Assembly: GCA_022496185.1 (NCBI GenBank)
Contig: WTXG01000222.1
Span: 1-59,335, forward strand
Length of the DNA stretch: 59,335 nt
From: Multifurca ochricompacta
Lineage: Eukaryota; Basidiomycota; Agaricomycetes; Russulales; Russulaceae
Direction of reading: 5' to 3'
Shown here: in pieces, positions 32,743-45,200 of the stretch
How positions within the stretch are numbered: the first letter of the stretch is position 1
How the letters are laid out: the number at the start of each line of letters is the position of its first letter
Notes under the pieces: generated by a model
What the model saw: the letters and a program-made list of their open reading frames with translations, nothing else
Told to the model about the DNA's origin: nothing
Database searches by the model: none
Program-made: the position numbers and the translations under genes

Positions 32743-33160
32743 ATGCAGTTCACCAAGACCCTTGTTACTCTCTCTCTCGCTGCTTTTGCCCTTGCCGCTC
32801 CGTCGGTGGCACCAGTCGAGAAAGCTGCCGCTATTAGTACGTCCACGCACGAGTGCTTGAATCAGTGTCCATTGAATACAGGCTGATTTGAATCCTATCG
32901 CAGATCCAGAAGGAGTCGGTGGCGTCAAGAGAGACCTTCTTAATGGGCTTCCTGTAGTTGGCGACCTTGGTAGTGGGCTTCCTGTAGTTGGCAATATTGG
33001 CAGTGGGCTTCCTGTGGTTGGCAACATTGGCAGTGGGCTTCCTGTAGTTGGCAACATTGGCAGTGGGCTTCCTGTAGTTGGCAACATTGGCAGTGGGCTT
33101 CCTGTAGTTGGCAACATTGGTAGTGGGCTTCCTGTAGTTGGTAGCCTCTTCAAAGGCTAG
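32743..33160 (+). CDS. Secreted peptide precursor with seven GLPVVG repeats
   Basis: Exons 32743-32836 and 32904-33160; the 67-nt intron has GTACGT, a CTGAT branch site and CAG. Product 116 residues. Signal peptide MQFTKTLVTLSLAAFALAAP, a short pro-region, then Val-Lys-Arg about 10 residues into exon 2, a Kex2-type site. After it come seven copies of a 10-residue unit, GLPVVG plus NIGS or a variant, encoded by nearly identical 30-bp repeats. No dibasic site lies between units, so a single repeat peptide is likelier than release of separate peptides. The intron position and leader tie it to the small peptide family. Function unknown; it could act in the cell wall, in surface films or in signalling. 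Confidence 0.75.
32945..33143 (+). repeat. 30-bp coding minisatellite, seven units
   Basis: Unit starts GGGCTTCCTGTAGTTGG; inner units differ by single bases, outer ones more. The first unit carries GACCTT and the last GTAGC in place of AACATT. Such arrays change length readily, so copy number is likely polymorphic. Confidence 0.9.
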
Positions 33161-34040
33161 CGGTGATGGTATTGAATCTACTTTTGTTTGACTCTGCTCT
33201 TCATGGTATTGATTGTTGACACTCAAGGTCAACACCAACCAAAGTGTCAATCGCACAATGTTTCGGGTAGAATACAGTTAGTTAGTTTTCTTTTAGGCGA
33301 GGAAGATTGTTGTACACTTTGGGTGTATCGCGGCGGTTAGTGGGATAAACCTTCTGGAATGATATATACCTTTTTATCCCATTGAAAAGGAAAAAAGCAT
33401 CAGGTAGTTGTTTGCCAGGGAGTGTTTTCTGGAGAGTTGGGTTACACCAGGGTCATCTGAACACAGCCCAGCCATTTCAGTAGTTGATTCGTCGCGGATT
33501 GTACCAATCAGGCCAGTTAGCAACCAGGTAATCTGTTAAAAATAATTCCACACACATACACTTTCCTTTTATCTCTTGTGTCATAGTTTTCCTTCTGTTT
33601 TTCTTTTTCCTGCTCTTTGCATAGTATAAATAGTAGGGCTGCGCGCCGTCCGTTTGACGGTGACGGCCGTCTATTTGACGGTGAGGGACAGGTACGGCTG
33701 ACCCGTAGACCTACCGTTTTTGGTACTCACCGGATCGCTTATGGTACGGTACGGGTACGGTACGGCCATTTTACGGTATACGGTAGTAGACGGTATTACT
33801 AAAGAAAATAAAGTTGAGCTAGGTAGCATGAGCAAGAAGCTAAAAGTGATAAAGAAATGGATAGGTGTATTCTTGGGGCTATTCTACACCCTTTTTATGT
33901 AGTTTATGAGTACAATACCCAACAATCAACTTTACCAGTCATAATCTGAAACTCATAGAGGGACTTCAAGTGTTGTCTTTGCTTCCATGAGCGCGAGTAG
34001 TGTAAATAGGGCATACTGGAACATGAACTCCCTCAATAAA

Positions 34041-34370
34041 TGTCACAGCCAGGTGCTAGCTGTGTACTAGGTCAATTCGCATCAAGGATGGCAAGACAAG
34101 TATCAAGATCTCAAGGTTATCACCTGGGTGTTCAAGCCCTACAAGTTGCAGCGGGCGCGCGCGTGATGCGAAATCGAACAGGGACACTCAGTCCTGTCAC
34201 AAGATAACTGGGATGAAGACTCCTAAGGCGCGGCTTAGGGGCTCAAGAGGAATGGGGCTTCTGGTGAGTCTGTAACACCTGTATTGGGTACAAGAGAACA
34301 GACTTAAGGTCTGTCTCTGAAACTAGTGGTCTTTAAATACAGGTTGGAGGCTCAGTAAACTACTAAAGAC
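34041..34370 (-). repeat. 3' LTR of chromovirus C, first part
   Basis: 330 bp matching 48368-48697, cut at the CTAAAGAC target duplication (34363-34370); continues at 40833. Confidence 0.93.
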
Positions 34371-34412
34371 TAGTGATGTTCCGGCCTGGCTTGGCCCAAA
34401 AGCCATGGCTTT

Positions 34413-34761
34413 TGTTGAACCAGAGTACCGGTACAGAGCTACCGGAGATCGGTCCAACATAAGATTGTGATCATGCGTTTCAGAGATAACGCAGCCGATC
34501 ACAATCACTTAGATACTTAATGATCCTAATACATCCGAAAGCGGTCATGTGACTATAATCACATTATAAACGCGTTGTACTTACGATTAGATTAATAGCC
34601 GATTAAGTACATGCAGATGTATATAAAAGCCTATGTAAATATGCTACAAGAATCAAGTTGCTATTGCATTATTGAAAGCATCTAAGCCTCTACACAAACA
34701 AGGTGAGATAGAGTAGTAAAGTAGCATCTAAAGTACAGTCTGCGCCATGCCTGTTTCCTCA
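34413..34761 (+). repeat. 5' LTR of the copia element
   Basis: TGTTGAACC...TTTCCTCA. TATATAAA at 34620-34627. It includes an inverted pair GATTGTGATC/GATCACAATC that marks this LTR family in other parts of the window. Confidence 0.93.
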
Positions 34762-34773
34762 GGTTATGGGCCC
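34762..34773 (+). promoter_or_regulatory. Copia primer-binding site (half initiator tRNA-Met type)
   Basis: GGTTATGGGCCC directly after the LTR is the complement of the anticodon stem-loop GGGCCCAUAACC of initiator tRNA-Met. Priming by a cleaved tRNA half is known for Drosophila copia. Confidence 0.75.
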
Positions 34774-34785
34774 TGGTGGGCATCT

Positions 34786-35007
34786 TGCGCCTCTATGGCT
34801 GCAATACATACTTTGCGCCTTTAATGGCTGCAACAAAATTATCTGCGCCTTCAATGGCTGCAATAAGTTCCTGCGCCTATACGGCTGCAGAAGTGATGCT
34901 ACCAGTGAACGAAACGTTCATGTGCCTTTATGGCTGCACTGCAAAATGCGCCTTTAAGGCTGCATAAGGCTATTAAAAAGCTCACCATTTGCGCCTTTAT
35001 GGCCGCA
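34786..35007 (+). repeat. Seven-copy leader repeat GCGCCT...GGCTGCA in copia
   Basis: Seven imperfect copies of TGCGCCT, 3-4 nt, TGGCTGCA, irregularly spaced (18-60 nt apart) between the primer-binding site and gag. Short stop-bounded frames across it are by-products. It is a candidate RNA structure or packaging region. Confidence 0.8.
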
Positions 35008-35143
35008 TCAATGGAGTCTAAAGAGCCTGGGTTTTTGCTTTGTGTTTTGAGTACCGGTTGTCGCATTCAATGCTGACCATGACTTCTTTTACAGAAATCA
35101 ACTACTCAAACCCTTTTGTCAAAACCCTTATCACATCCCAACA

Positions 35144-38100
35144 ATGTCGTCTCAACTCACTACCATTGTCCCCGTCTGTGACGGATCCAACTACCACGAA
35201 TGGGTTGGAATCATGCAGGCCTACCTCATGGCCAATGGACTCTGGGAAATAACCAATGGCACTGATCTTAAAATTACTGCCAAGGATGAGCAGCATCCCA
35301 CTGCAGATGAGCTCAGAGATCAGAAGGAATGGGAGCGCGCTGACAATCGAGCCATCGGCACCATTGTCCTGCGCCTATCTGCTTCTATTCAGCAGGAACA
35401 CCGCTCCACGATCTCCGCTAACGCTTTATGGGTAGCCCTCAAAGCTAAGTACGGCGCTGTGGGACCATCTGCGATCTTCAGGGACTTCAAGGAGGCCCTG
35501 AACTTCCGCTTGGACTCATCAAAGCACCCTGCCCCTCAGATCAATCGTCTCCAAGTCGCTTTTGAGCGGCTTGAGTCCAATAGCGTTACCATCCCTGATA
35601 TGCTGCAGGGAATGCTGCTCTTACACACCCTTCCTCCTAGATGGGAGGCTCTCATCCCAACCATCCTTGTCGGAAGATCTCATTCTGACATAAACCTCCC
35701 AGTAGTCCGCAGTGCCATCCTTGCTCAGTGGGAGCAAGACCGCTCCAGGGGTAAAAACCCCCATTCTGCTAATAAGCTCTCAGCAGTCAAGCGTAAGCGA
35801 GGTGATCCTCGCTTCAGCCAGCAGAAACAATCTGGAGGCAAACAGCCAGAGCACGCGGAAAAGCAGGCGGATCACAAGTACCAACGCGGGCGTCGTGCCG
35901 GAAGGCAGAATCGAGATAATCAGCAATCTAAGGCACAGGGGCACTCACACATCGCTAATCAAGCGTTCTTCCCCCCTCCTCGATTCACCACTGTGCCATC
36001 CGTTCCCTCTCCTCCTTCCTTTAAAACTCACTATAGGAATGGAAGGCCTCGTATCGTTATGCGCACCACTCCTAAGGAGCGAATCCCTGGCCGCTATCAT
36101 GCTTTTAACCAAGCTATGGATCTGTGCGAAGATATAGGTGTGCTGGGGACCGCTCACAATCTGAAACCCCTTGAGACCCGCATAACTGATAGTTTCTCAA
36201 GACTGTCGTCCAGCAAGACCAAGCTGGAGGACCTTGAAGAGGATGGAGATGAGCGACCGCGCAAAAAATCTAGATCCCCCTCACCTATCACCGTCGATAC
36301 AGAAGACGAAGAGGACCCCAATGATCCTCTTGATTGGGGCTCCGATCATCTTGATGATCAGCTGGCTGATCTGGCTGGCCTAGATGAGGACGACGATCAG
36401 GATGTGTATGTCCCCTCTTTCCTTCTACCCTGTAAAACTAACAGATGCATTTATGCTTCATTAGTTCGCGCTTCTAGGGAGTCCCCTACAAAGAGCATTA
36501 GAAATGCAGGCGTAGTTAGCACTATACATGACTTTAGGTTATGTACAAATATATTGCATTCTCCACATCATGTTCAGTGTGCTAAGTGCAAAGGAAAGAC
36601 TAAGGATGAAGGCCATATAACTTGGCTCTTAGATTCAGGTGCTTCATCGCACTTTACATTTTCTCTCGACGATTTCATTGAATATGAAGACATTAGTACC
36701 CCAGAACCCGTCAAAACGGCTTCTAAACCTATTTATATTAAAGGGAAAGGTACTGTTCTATTAGAACATGATGTCACACACAACGGAGTCACGAAAACGC
36801 GTACAACGCGTTTATATCCAGTATATTACATCCCTGATATAACTGGAAGACTTCTGAGCGTCGGAGAGTTTCTCAAGCAAGGATTGTACGTCTATGGGGA
36901 CGAACATGAATTAACCTTGCGAAATAAGGGATCTAAAATCCCAATTATTCAATGCCATCCGGCAATTACTGGCCAAACTATCTATTGGCTTCATTCTAAG
37001 ATCGCTAATTCGCGATCTTACTCCACAATCTATAATGTAGATTACGATCTAATGCATAAGCGCTTAGGACATCCTTCTAAGGAAGTCTTACGTCATGCCA
37101 AAGATCACACTAAGGGATTCCCCCTAGATCTATCTTATCCGAAGACAGCTCCCCTATGCCCGGGATGCGCGCAAGGCAAGATGCCTTCGCGATCTTATCT
37201 ACCATCTGAAACACGTGCCTCAAAGCCTTTTGAGCGCATTCATTCAGATCTTAAGACTTTCCCGGTAGAATCTTATCACAAATACAAATACTTTATCAGC
37301 TTTATTGATGATTATAGTCATTTGCATGGATTGTATGTTTGCGCACTAAGTCTGCTGCAATAAACGCTTTGCGACAATTCCTTGCCATGATCAAAAATCA
37401 ACATAACACCACCATTAAAGAGTGGATGTCTGATGCTGGTGGAGAATACAAATCTGATGTATTTATGAATGTATTAAAAGATGAAGGGATAAAAATTCTA
37501 CAGAGCGCGCCTTATACTCCCCAACAAAATGGCCGCGCGGAGCGCTTCATGCGCACTTGTATGGATAAAGCGCAATCAATGCGCATTGAGTCATGTCTTC
37601 CAGACTCTTGGTGGGAATTTGCTGTACTACATGCGGTACATCTCTACAATAGGACTCCTGTACGTCGCCTGAAATGGCAGACACCTTATGAGATACTGTA
37701 TGGAGAAGCACCAGAGATCTCTCATTTGCGCGTCTTTGGATGTGGTGCTTATGTCTACATTCCGGAAGAACGTCGTGGCAATAAACTATCACCTAAGTCA
37801 GAACTTATGGTGTATATTGGGCATGCAGATGGCATTAAAGGCCATCTGTTCATGCGGCTTGGCAATAATACATTGTACACGCAAGCCACAGCCCTATTTG
37901 ATGAGAATCTCTTCCCTAAGTGTGATTCCACCAGACGGCGTGGAGTTACTAAATTGAATGAGCCTCTAATTAATGAAGGGCCAGCAACACAGCCCATTCC
38001 TTTAGTGGACGATGATGATTTCCTACCATCTCGCCTTCCACCTTCCAAACAAATAGAAGGACCTCAGGTTCTTGACGAAGAACCTAGCGCTTCACAGCCA

Positions 38101-40053
38101 GAGGTACCCTTGCCTTCTCCTGTGCCAGAACAACAACCAGTGCCTTTGCGGCGCTCTACACGGGAAAGGAAAGTTGCACTTCGCCCTGGGAATGTCTATG
38201 GGGATAACAGGCACCCCGTCGATCAGATTACAGACATTCAGCGGATGCGGCAATGGAGACAAGCAGTGGAACCCCGGGGTAGCTCCCCGATTCCATCCGC
38301 GCGTTTGAGACAGGTTCCTGGTCCTAGTCTCGACACTCCGGCCTGCACTAGCGACGATCCGCTTACACCCATAAGGGGGAGTGATGATGAAGTTGAGGAT
38401 CTAGTAGATCTCGTATCTCAACTAGCCCAGGAAGGGGGAGGAGAATTTGTGAATTATCTGCTCGCCAAAGCAGTTCCACATGATTCACAGCCACTAGACA
38501 TGTCCAATATACGAGAGTGGACATATAAAGATATTTTGCGCATGCCTGACGCGCAACAAAAGGAATGGAAGACTGCATGTCGCGAAGAACTTGAGGCACT
38601 TCGCAGACGGAAAGTCTTTACGCTTGTGGACCCTCCCAAAGGGAGGAAGACAATTAAAAACAGATGGGTCTTTGACCAGAAATCTGATGGTCGTAAGAAA
38701 GCCAGGCTCGTAGCCAAAGGCTTTTCTCAGGTTGAAGGCGTTGACTTCAATGAAATATTCTCGCCTGTTGTAAGGTTTGAGACTGTCCGATTGATGCTCG
38801 CGCTTGCCGCGCTTGAGGATTGGCACATCACTGGACTAGATGTCAAAAGCGCTTTCCTGTATGGTGAACTAGATGAAGAGCTATACATGGAACAACCTGA
38901 AGGTTTCAAAATTAAAGGACAAGAAACCAAAGTACTACGACTACAACGCGCCATTTATGGTCTTAAACAAGCTGCCTTAGCATGGTGGAAGGCGCTAGAT
39001 AAGTCCATGGCTGCGATGGGCTGTAAACGCCTACTCTCGGACTCAGGCCTATTTCTATATAAGGCTAATAATGGGTCAATTGTCATCATCATTGTATATG
39101 TCGATGATGCTTTATTTATGGGAAATGACAAAGTCCTAGTCAGTAAACTAAAGACTGATTTCATGAACAAATGGGAGTGCAGGGATCTAGGAGACACAAA
39201 GGAGTTCTTGCGAATGCGCATAACTAGGAAGGATGGCAAAATTCTACTTGATCAACAGCCATACCTAACTAAAGTGCTGCAACGCTTTGGGATGCTTAAC
39301 GCGAAATTTGCGCCCACTCCTCTCCCAGAAGGCTATCATCCAGATCCTAACACTGAACCTGCAGATCCTTCCATTCGTTCAAAGTTCCAACAAGTAATCG
39401 GCTCATTACTTTACATTATGTTGGGCACGCGACCAGATATTGCCTTTGCAGTTACAAGGCTATCTCAATTTGCCGCTAATCCATCTCAAGATCATCTTGA
39501 TCGAGCGCTGTATATCTGCCGATATTTAGCCGGCACATCCGATTACACGCTTATCTACGATGGCAGATCAAATGGCGGATTGATCGCGTGCGCTGATTCC
39601 GATTGGGCGTCAAACCCAATAGATCGCTGATCCACTACTGGATACATGGTGAAAATAGCGAATGGGATATTCAGCTGGAATTCTAGAGCGCAAAAGACCA
39701 CAGCGCTCTCATCCACTGAAGCAGAATACATGTCGCTTTCTGACACAACGCGACAGATTGTATGGATCAAATCGCTTCTAAGCGAAATTGGCATTGATCT
39801 AGGACCCATTCCTCTCTGCGGTGATAACCAGGGGTCCATCTTTATGGCCTCTAATCCTGTACAAGAGCGACGGATAAAACATATTGATATCCGCTTCCAC
39901 TACATCAGACAAATTATACAGGAGAAGAAAATTGAGCTATTCTTTATTGAAGGCTCTGAGAATCCCGCAGACATGTTCACCAAGAATTTGGGACGCGTCA
40001 AATTCCTGAAATTCAGGAGTCAACTTGGGCTAGAGATTAACTCGCCTAAGTAA
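35144..40053 (+). pseudogene. Copia gag-pol polyprotein, frameshifted and with one TGA
   Basis: Starts MSSQLTTIVPVCDGSNYHEW (UBN2-like Gag). There follow a basic low-complexity region, protease (LLDSGASSHF), the GAG-pre-integrase HKRLGHPS segment with CPGCAQGK, an integrase core (FISFIDDYS...), RT (GLDVKSAFLYGELDEELYME, IVYVDDALFMG) and RNase H (SSTEAEYMSLSD). The frame shifts by one base near 37338 in the integrase core, and TGA at 39628-39630 cuts RNase H (after NPIDR, before STTGY). ORFs 35144-37363, 37339-39630 and 39646-40053 are pieces of one gene. The near-identical LTRs show it died recently. Confidence 0.93.
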
Positions 40054-40098
40054 GGATAATTGCTTAGCACGCTTAGCAGCGGCACTTAGCAAGGGGAG

Positions 40099-40447
40099 TG
40101 TTGAACCAGAGTACCGGTACAGAGCTACCGGAGATCGGTCCAACATAAGATTGTGATCATGCGTTTCAGAGATAACGCAGCCGATCACAATCACTTAGAT
40201 ACTTAATGATCCTAATACATCCGAAAGCGGTCATGTGACTATAATCACATTATAAACGCGTTGTACTTACGATTAGATTAATAGCCGATTAAGTACATGC
40301 AGATGTATATAAAAGCCTATGTAAATATGCTACAAGAATCAAGTTGCTATCGCATTATTGAAAGCATCTAAGCCTCTACACAAACAAGGTGAGATAGAGT
40401 AGTAAAGTAGCATCTAAAGTACAGTCTGCGCCATGCCTGTTTCCTCA
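40099..40447 (+). repeat. 3' LTR of the copia element
   Basis: 349 bp, one visible difference from the 5' LTR, a CpG here against TpG there. Confidence 0.93.
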
Positions 40448-40832
40448 GCTTTGGCTCGGCCTGAGGCGGCTCTGGCTTTCCTGAAGTCTGGGCTGAGCCA
40501 AAGCCGCCACAGACGGCTTGGCCCTGGCCCGGCTTGGCCCAAGCCGCGGCTTTTGACAGAGAAAATTTTATGACATATAACTAGTAGTTATAGTTCAGCT
40601 AATCCAAATCTGACTTGGTGTGTTACGTATTGCAAAGCTATATCGAAGAAAAAGTTTGAAATGCCGTGATAAACATGATCACGTGACCCAAATTAACCAC
40701 TTTGTGATAAGATTTCTACTGATTTTGACGATTGCTAATGCATTTGTATGTGCTGTTGAAAGCCGCGGCCTGAGCCGGCGGCTTTGGCTTTTAGTTTCTC
40801 TGAGCCGGGCCAGGCACATCACTACTAAAGAC

Positions 40833-41071
40833 TGTCCTAGGCTTCTACAGATGATATCATGGCTAGGTCATAGCTATGTCATAGTTGTATCAGTAAAGAA
40901 CAGTCTAGTTAAATAAAGCATGGAGTTTGTGTGGACTAAGAGGGGTTGTGCCCTCTGTACAGGTGGTCATAAGGACTTTGACCATTCAGTGAAGCTGTTG
41001 AAGCTGCAGAAATGTAAGGGATTTGGCATAGAAGAACTGAGACAAGGTAAAAACGCGAAATAATTGTCACA
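40833..41071 (-). repeat. 3' LTR of chromovirus C, second part
   Basis: 239 bp matching 48698-48936; continues the part that ends at 34370. A polypurine tract (minus strand AAAAGGGGGGTGA) follows at 41072-41084. Confidence 0.93.
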
Positions 41072-41109
41072 TCACCCCCCTTTTACAGTGGTACTTGCCC
41101 TCAAGTGCC

Positions 41110-42177
41110 CTAGTCATCCTGGGTAAGATCAATGATGGGAGAAGAGATGAGATGTGGACGACGACGACGAGGCAAATAGGCACTCCCAACACCTCCAGCT
41201 TGGAGGATGGCTCGTAGTTCTGGATGGGGGGCATAGAGTGTGGCCTCTTCTGGGCGCATTCATCGATTGCTGGCATAGGCATAAGTAAGAAAGGGAAAAA
41301 CGCGATGATACACATCCCCCCTAGAGAGTGCATGAATGGCAAAACGAATATCTTGACTTGCACGGTCAGCTTGACGGCGCCAGTGGGCTAGTTCAGCATG
41401 AGCTTGGTCCAGACGCCTAGTAGCATAGCAGTAGTGGGAGACCTCAGCCCAAGCACCAGGGTCATTCATGTCGTCCAGTGCTGCATTGACTAAGTGAGAA
41501 AAGGCTTGTTCTGCATCAAACAAGCGTTGCTGAAATCGTGTTAGTATAGGATTGGGGCCTCTAGAGGAGCGAGGGTGTGATTGTACATGAAGAGGGAGGT
41601 AGTGGATAGGTTGTCTTGCCCCCATGGTGAATGTGATGCGGGGATTGGTGCGTCGGTACTCGAAGGCCAACCACCGAGCGACATTGACGCATCCATCGCT
41701 GTCGGCGACTCGGTGTTCGATGTAGTGGGTCGTGTGTTCGTGATTTTGCTGGAAAGGAGGGGAAGGGGGGTCATAGCGGTCATCTGTCCCGGTTGCGTTG
41801 CTTACTTCCGCCGTGGTCTGGATGACCACCTCTTCGTCGGGTAGTTGGCCTAGTTCTGGGGTGGTTGGCCTATAGATGACGTCGTCCGATGTTTCTGGAG
41901 GGGGAGCTGTAACTGTCAGACATGTCCTGGCTTCAGCAAGCATGGCCAGAACTCTGGCCCGGATTTCATGCTCCAGGTTTGGGTCCTGGGTTGTGAGGGT
42001 AATCGCGTCCGTCAGGCGTTGAGTCGGGTCATTGGTCGTCATGGAAGGGAGGTGGTGTGTCGGGGTAGGCAGTTCAGGAGTAGGGATCAGTGTTGGGGCG
42101 TCATTAACTGCTGTAATGGTTTGGTTAACCACAGTGGAATCGATAAGTTGTACAGGGAAATGGCGTAGGGTGGTCAT
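41110..42177 (-). pseudogene. Chromovirus C ORF3: post-pol protein with SUMO-interaction-like tail
   Basis: Starts with ATG at 42177 (MTTLRHFPVQLIDSTVV), overlapping nothing, about 120 bp after the pol stop. 355 codons with a single TGA at 41260-41262. Order: Thr/Pro-rich N-terminus; a compact segment with VARWLAFEYR and FTMGARQPIHYLPL; a helical coiled-coil-like region (FDAEQAFSHLVNAALDDM through LDQAHAELAHWRRQ); then, after the TGA, a tail ending PIIDLTQDD. The tail matches the V/I-I-D-L-T consensus of SUMO-interacting motifs. The compact plus helical part resembles the pol-fused C-terminus of chromovirus A, and in layout ORF3 of B. No known enzyme motif. Confidence 0.75.
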
Positions 42178-42295
42178 CCTGGGGGTAGTGTGTGGTCGTG
42201 CTGATGCGTTACGGTGGATGGTGTGTTTATTGTGGGCCAGAATTAGTGATCTTGAATTGGGATGAGGGAAGAAAGGTCGGAAAATCACCCCCCTC

Positions 42296-45200
42296 TTAAG
42301 GGCGGCATCGGCTCTGACACTGGGGAAGGGACTGGTGATACTGTAAGAGAAGGTCAGGGGCATGGCAATCATCTTCATCGACCCAGGAGTTTTCACTAGC
42401 TGGGTAACCAACCCAGCTGACTAGGTATTGTAATCTCTTGTTACGTCCAAAGAACCTATGAGCCAGAATGGAGGCGACTTCATATTCTTCCTCATGGTTG
42501 ATCAGATCTGGTGGGGGATGTAAGAAGTTAGGGCCGTGGGCATTCGTTTCGCGATAGGGTGATAGGAGGTCGACATGGAATACGTTATGTATTTTCATAT
42601 GTTGGGGTAACGATAGTTGATAGGCGACCAGAGAGATCTGGGCCATGATAGTAAAGGGGCCGTAACGTCGTGGAGCGAGTTTTGAGGAAGGGAAATGCGT
42701 TTTGAGATGTTTTCCTTCCAGCCAGACTTGCGTGCCAATCGCGAATGTGGTTTTGGGCATTGGGGATGCGTTTGTATGAAACGCTTCTTCTGTGCGAGTG
42801 CGGGCTGCCAAGAGATTTTGGATGCGAGTGTCTACCTGTGGGACATTAGTATCTATAGCCTGGGCATCCCATGTGAAGGTAGTGCCATGGAGCAAGACAT
42901 GTGGTGTCAGTTTAGTTTTATCGTGTGGCCAGGAGTTATGGACATATTTGGCTAGCGGGAGATAGTGGGGCCATTGATGTTGATCATCGCCAAGCCATAG
43001 ACGAAGATATTGTTCGAGCCAAAGATTCATTCGCTCACTTGATCCGTCTGTCTGAGGGTGGAATGCCGTGGATAAGTTTTGTTGAATTTGCAGGACTTTT
43101 GCAAGTGCACATGAAAAATGGGATGTGAATTGAGGATCACGGTCAGAGATAACCTGCCATGGGACGCCGAAGAAGGGGAAGAGGTGTCAGTAGTATAGTG
43201 TGGCAACTCCTTCTCCTGTAATGTCTTTAGAGCATGGAATGAACTTTGCGGACTTTGAGCACCCTTGGTCTACAATTGTGAGCACTGCGTCATATCTGCC
43301 TGATGGCGGAAGATCCGTGATGAGATCCATAGCAACATACTGAAACGGGCCGGCGGAGGCCGGTACATCTAGCGGGAAGGAAGGAGCTTTCTTCGTAAGC
43401 TTCGGCTTATTCTCCTGACATTTAGCACATCCTTGGACATAATCGTGTACGAATTCCCGTAAGCCGGTGCCTGAATATTCCTGTTGGACCTTCCGTGTTG
43501 TCTTATCTATCCCCGGATGCCCCGCTAGTACGTGATCGTGGTGCCGTTGAAGGATCTCCCAGCGTTCGGCTAAGGCCTCGGGAAACAGAAGCCTAGCGTC
43601 GGAGATCGCATTGATAAATAGGTCGGCTGGCAAGACAGTGACTTCATCATTGTCGTTCCCTCCCTGGTCGGCATCTGGTCTCCGTGAGAGCATATCCGCG
43701 ATGGTATGTAACTTCCCTGGGACATGTTCCATTGAAAAGTCGAAGTCGGCGAGCTCTTGGAGCCATCGGGCCTGTCGCCGGTTCAATTTCTGGGGTTCCT
43801 TGAAATATTGTAGATTATTATGATCTGTACGGACTTGAACTTTGTGTCTCGCCCCCAAGAGATACTGGCGCCAGGATCGGAAGGCAACTATAACTGCAAA
43901 CAATTCTCGATCATAAATGTCCCAATTTCTTTGAGTGGCATCTAGAGTTTTTGACAGGTAGGCCACAGGGTGGAGACAGCCATCTTGATCCTTCTGGCTA
44001 AGAGTGGCGCCTAGCGCATATCCGGATGCATCGGTATCTACAATGAAGGGTCTGTCAAAGTCGGGTTGCGCGAGGACCGGCTGCGAGGTGACTCGCTGTT
44101 TCAGCGTGTCGAAGGCATTCTGTTCGTTACTTGACCATCGCCATGGGTTCTTTACACTTGTGAGTGCGTTCAGGGGTGCCGCAATCTTACTAAACCCTTG
44201 AATGAAGCGATGATAAAACTGACAGAACCCAAGGAACGAGCAGACTTCCTTGACAGTGGTAGGTGTTTTCCATGTAGCAACTCCTTCCACTTTGACCGGA
44301 TCCATATGTACCTGATCAGCCTCCAAGATGAGTCTGAGATATTCGATGCATGTTTGTTCAAAAGAGCACTTTTCCAGTTTGAGATAAAGATCTAGTTTGC
44401 TAAGTTTGTCCAAGATGCGATGCACTTTATTGCGGTGGTTTTGAAGATTTTGATCAGTATGAATCAGGATGTCGTCCATGTAGACTGTGAACAAAGCCCT
44501 TCCTAGAGCGTCATGTTCATTTAATTCTTCTCGAAATTCCACATTCATCATTGTCTGAAATGTGGCAGGGGAGTTTGTCAGCCCGAAAAACATGACATTT
44601 GGTTCATAAAGGCCGCAATTCGTTTTGAATGCTGCCTTCCATCAATCTTCTGGTGCTATCTGAACGTTGTTATAGCCCCATCTGATATCCATTTTTGTAA
44701 AGAGTGTACTTCCGCGGACGCGATCAATCAGCTCGGGGATCAGCGGAAGTGGGTATGTATTCCGAACGGTCCAGTTATTTAACTTCCGGTAATCCTGGAC
44801 TGGTCGTAATTTCCCATCTTTCTTTTTAATAAAAAAGAACGGGGAGGCATAAGGGGACTTCGATTCTCGGATGTACCCCTTCTGTAAGTGTTCCTCCAGG
44901 AATCCGTTTAGCGCGTCCTGTTCTCCTGGTCCGAGTGGGTAAATTTTACAATCTAGGGTTGCGGGTGCCTCTGGTTTCAATTTGATCTTGTGGTCCCAAG
45001 GTCATGATGCTGGGAATCGTTGTGCTTCTTCATCGCTGAAGACCTTTTGATGTCGATGGTATTCTCGTGGTACGATCTGGTTCCAGGGTCGTTCTGTCTT
45101 GTCTTTTGCTTTAATGGCCAACTCTTGTGCGATGTTAAGGCGGCGGATCTGTTTGTTCGGCACAGTAAATGAGATGGATTGTGCGAGCTGTCCTGAGGTC

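Larger units (their letters stand above)
34413..40447 (+). mobile_element. Copia (Ty1-type) LTR retrotransposon
   Basis: LTRs of 349 bp (34413-34761 and 40099-40447), target duplication GCTTT (34408-34412 and 40448-40452). LTRs differ at one site by eye (TG against CG). One gag-pol frame, broken by a frameshift in integrase and a TGA in RNase H. Polypurine tract AAGGGGAG at 40091-40098. Confidence 0.95.
34371..40824. mobile_element. Small hAT element split by copia
   Basis: Target duplication CTAAAGAC (34363-34370 and 40825-40832); ends TAGTGATGTTCC and its complement. Without the copia it is about 420 bp (34371-34412 plus 40448-40824). It matches the intact 502-bp element at 49405-49906 in reverse. 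GGCTTGGCC/AAGCCG subterminal repeats. No coding capacity. Confidence 0.9.

Noticed and set aside
32743..33160. Assignment as a cyclic ribosomal peptide (dikaritin-type) precursor
   Set aside because: No dibasic sites between repeats and no modifying-enzyme genes in the window; kept only as a possibility.
34766..34967. Short open frames across the copia leader
   Set aside because: They are produced by the leader repeat and have no counterpart in copia proteins.
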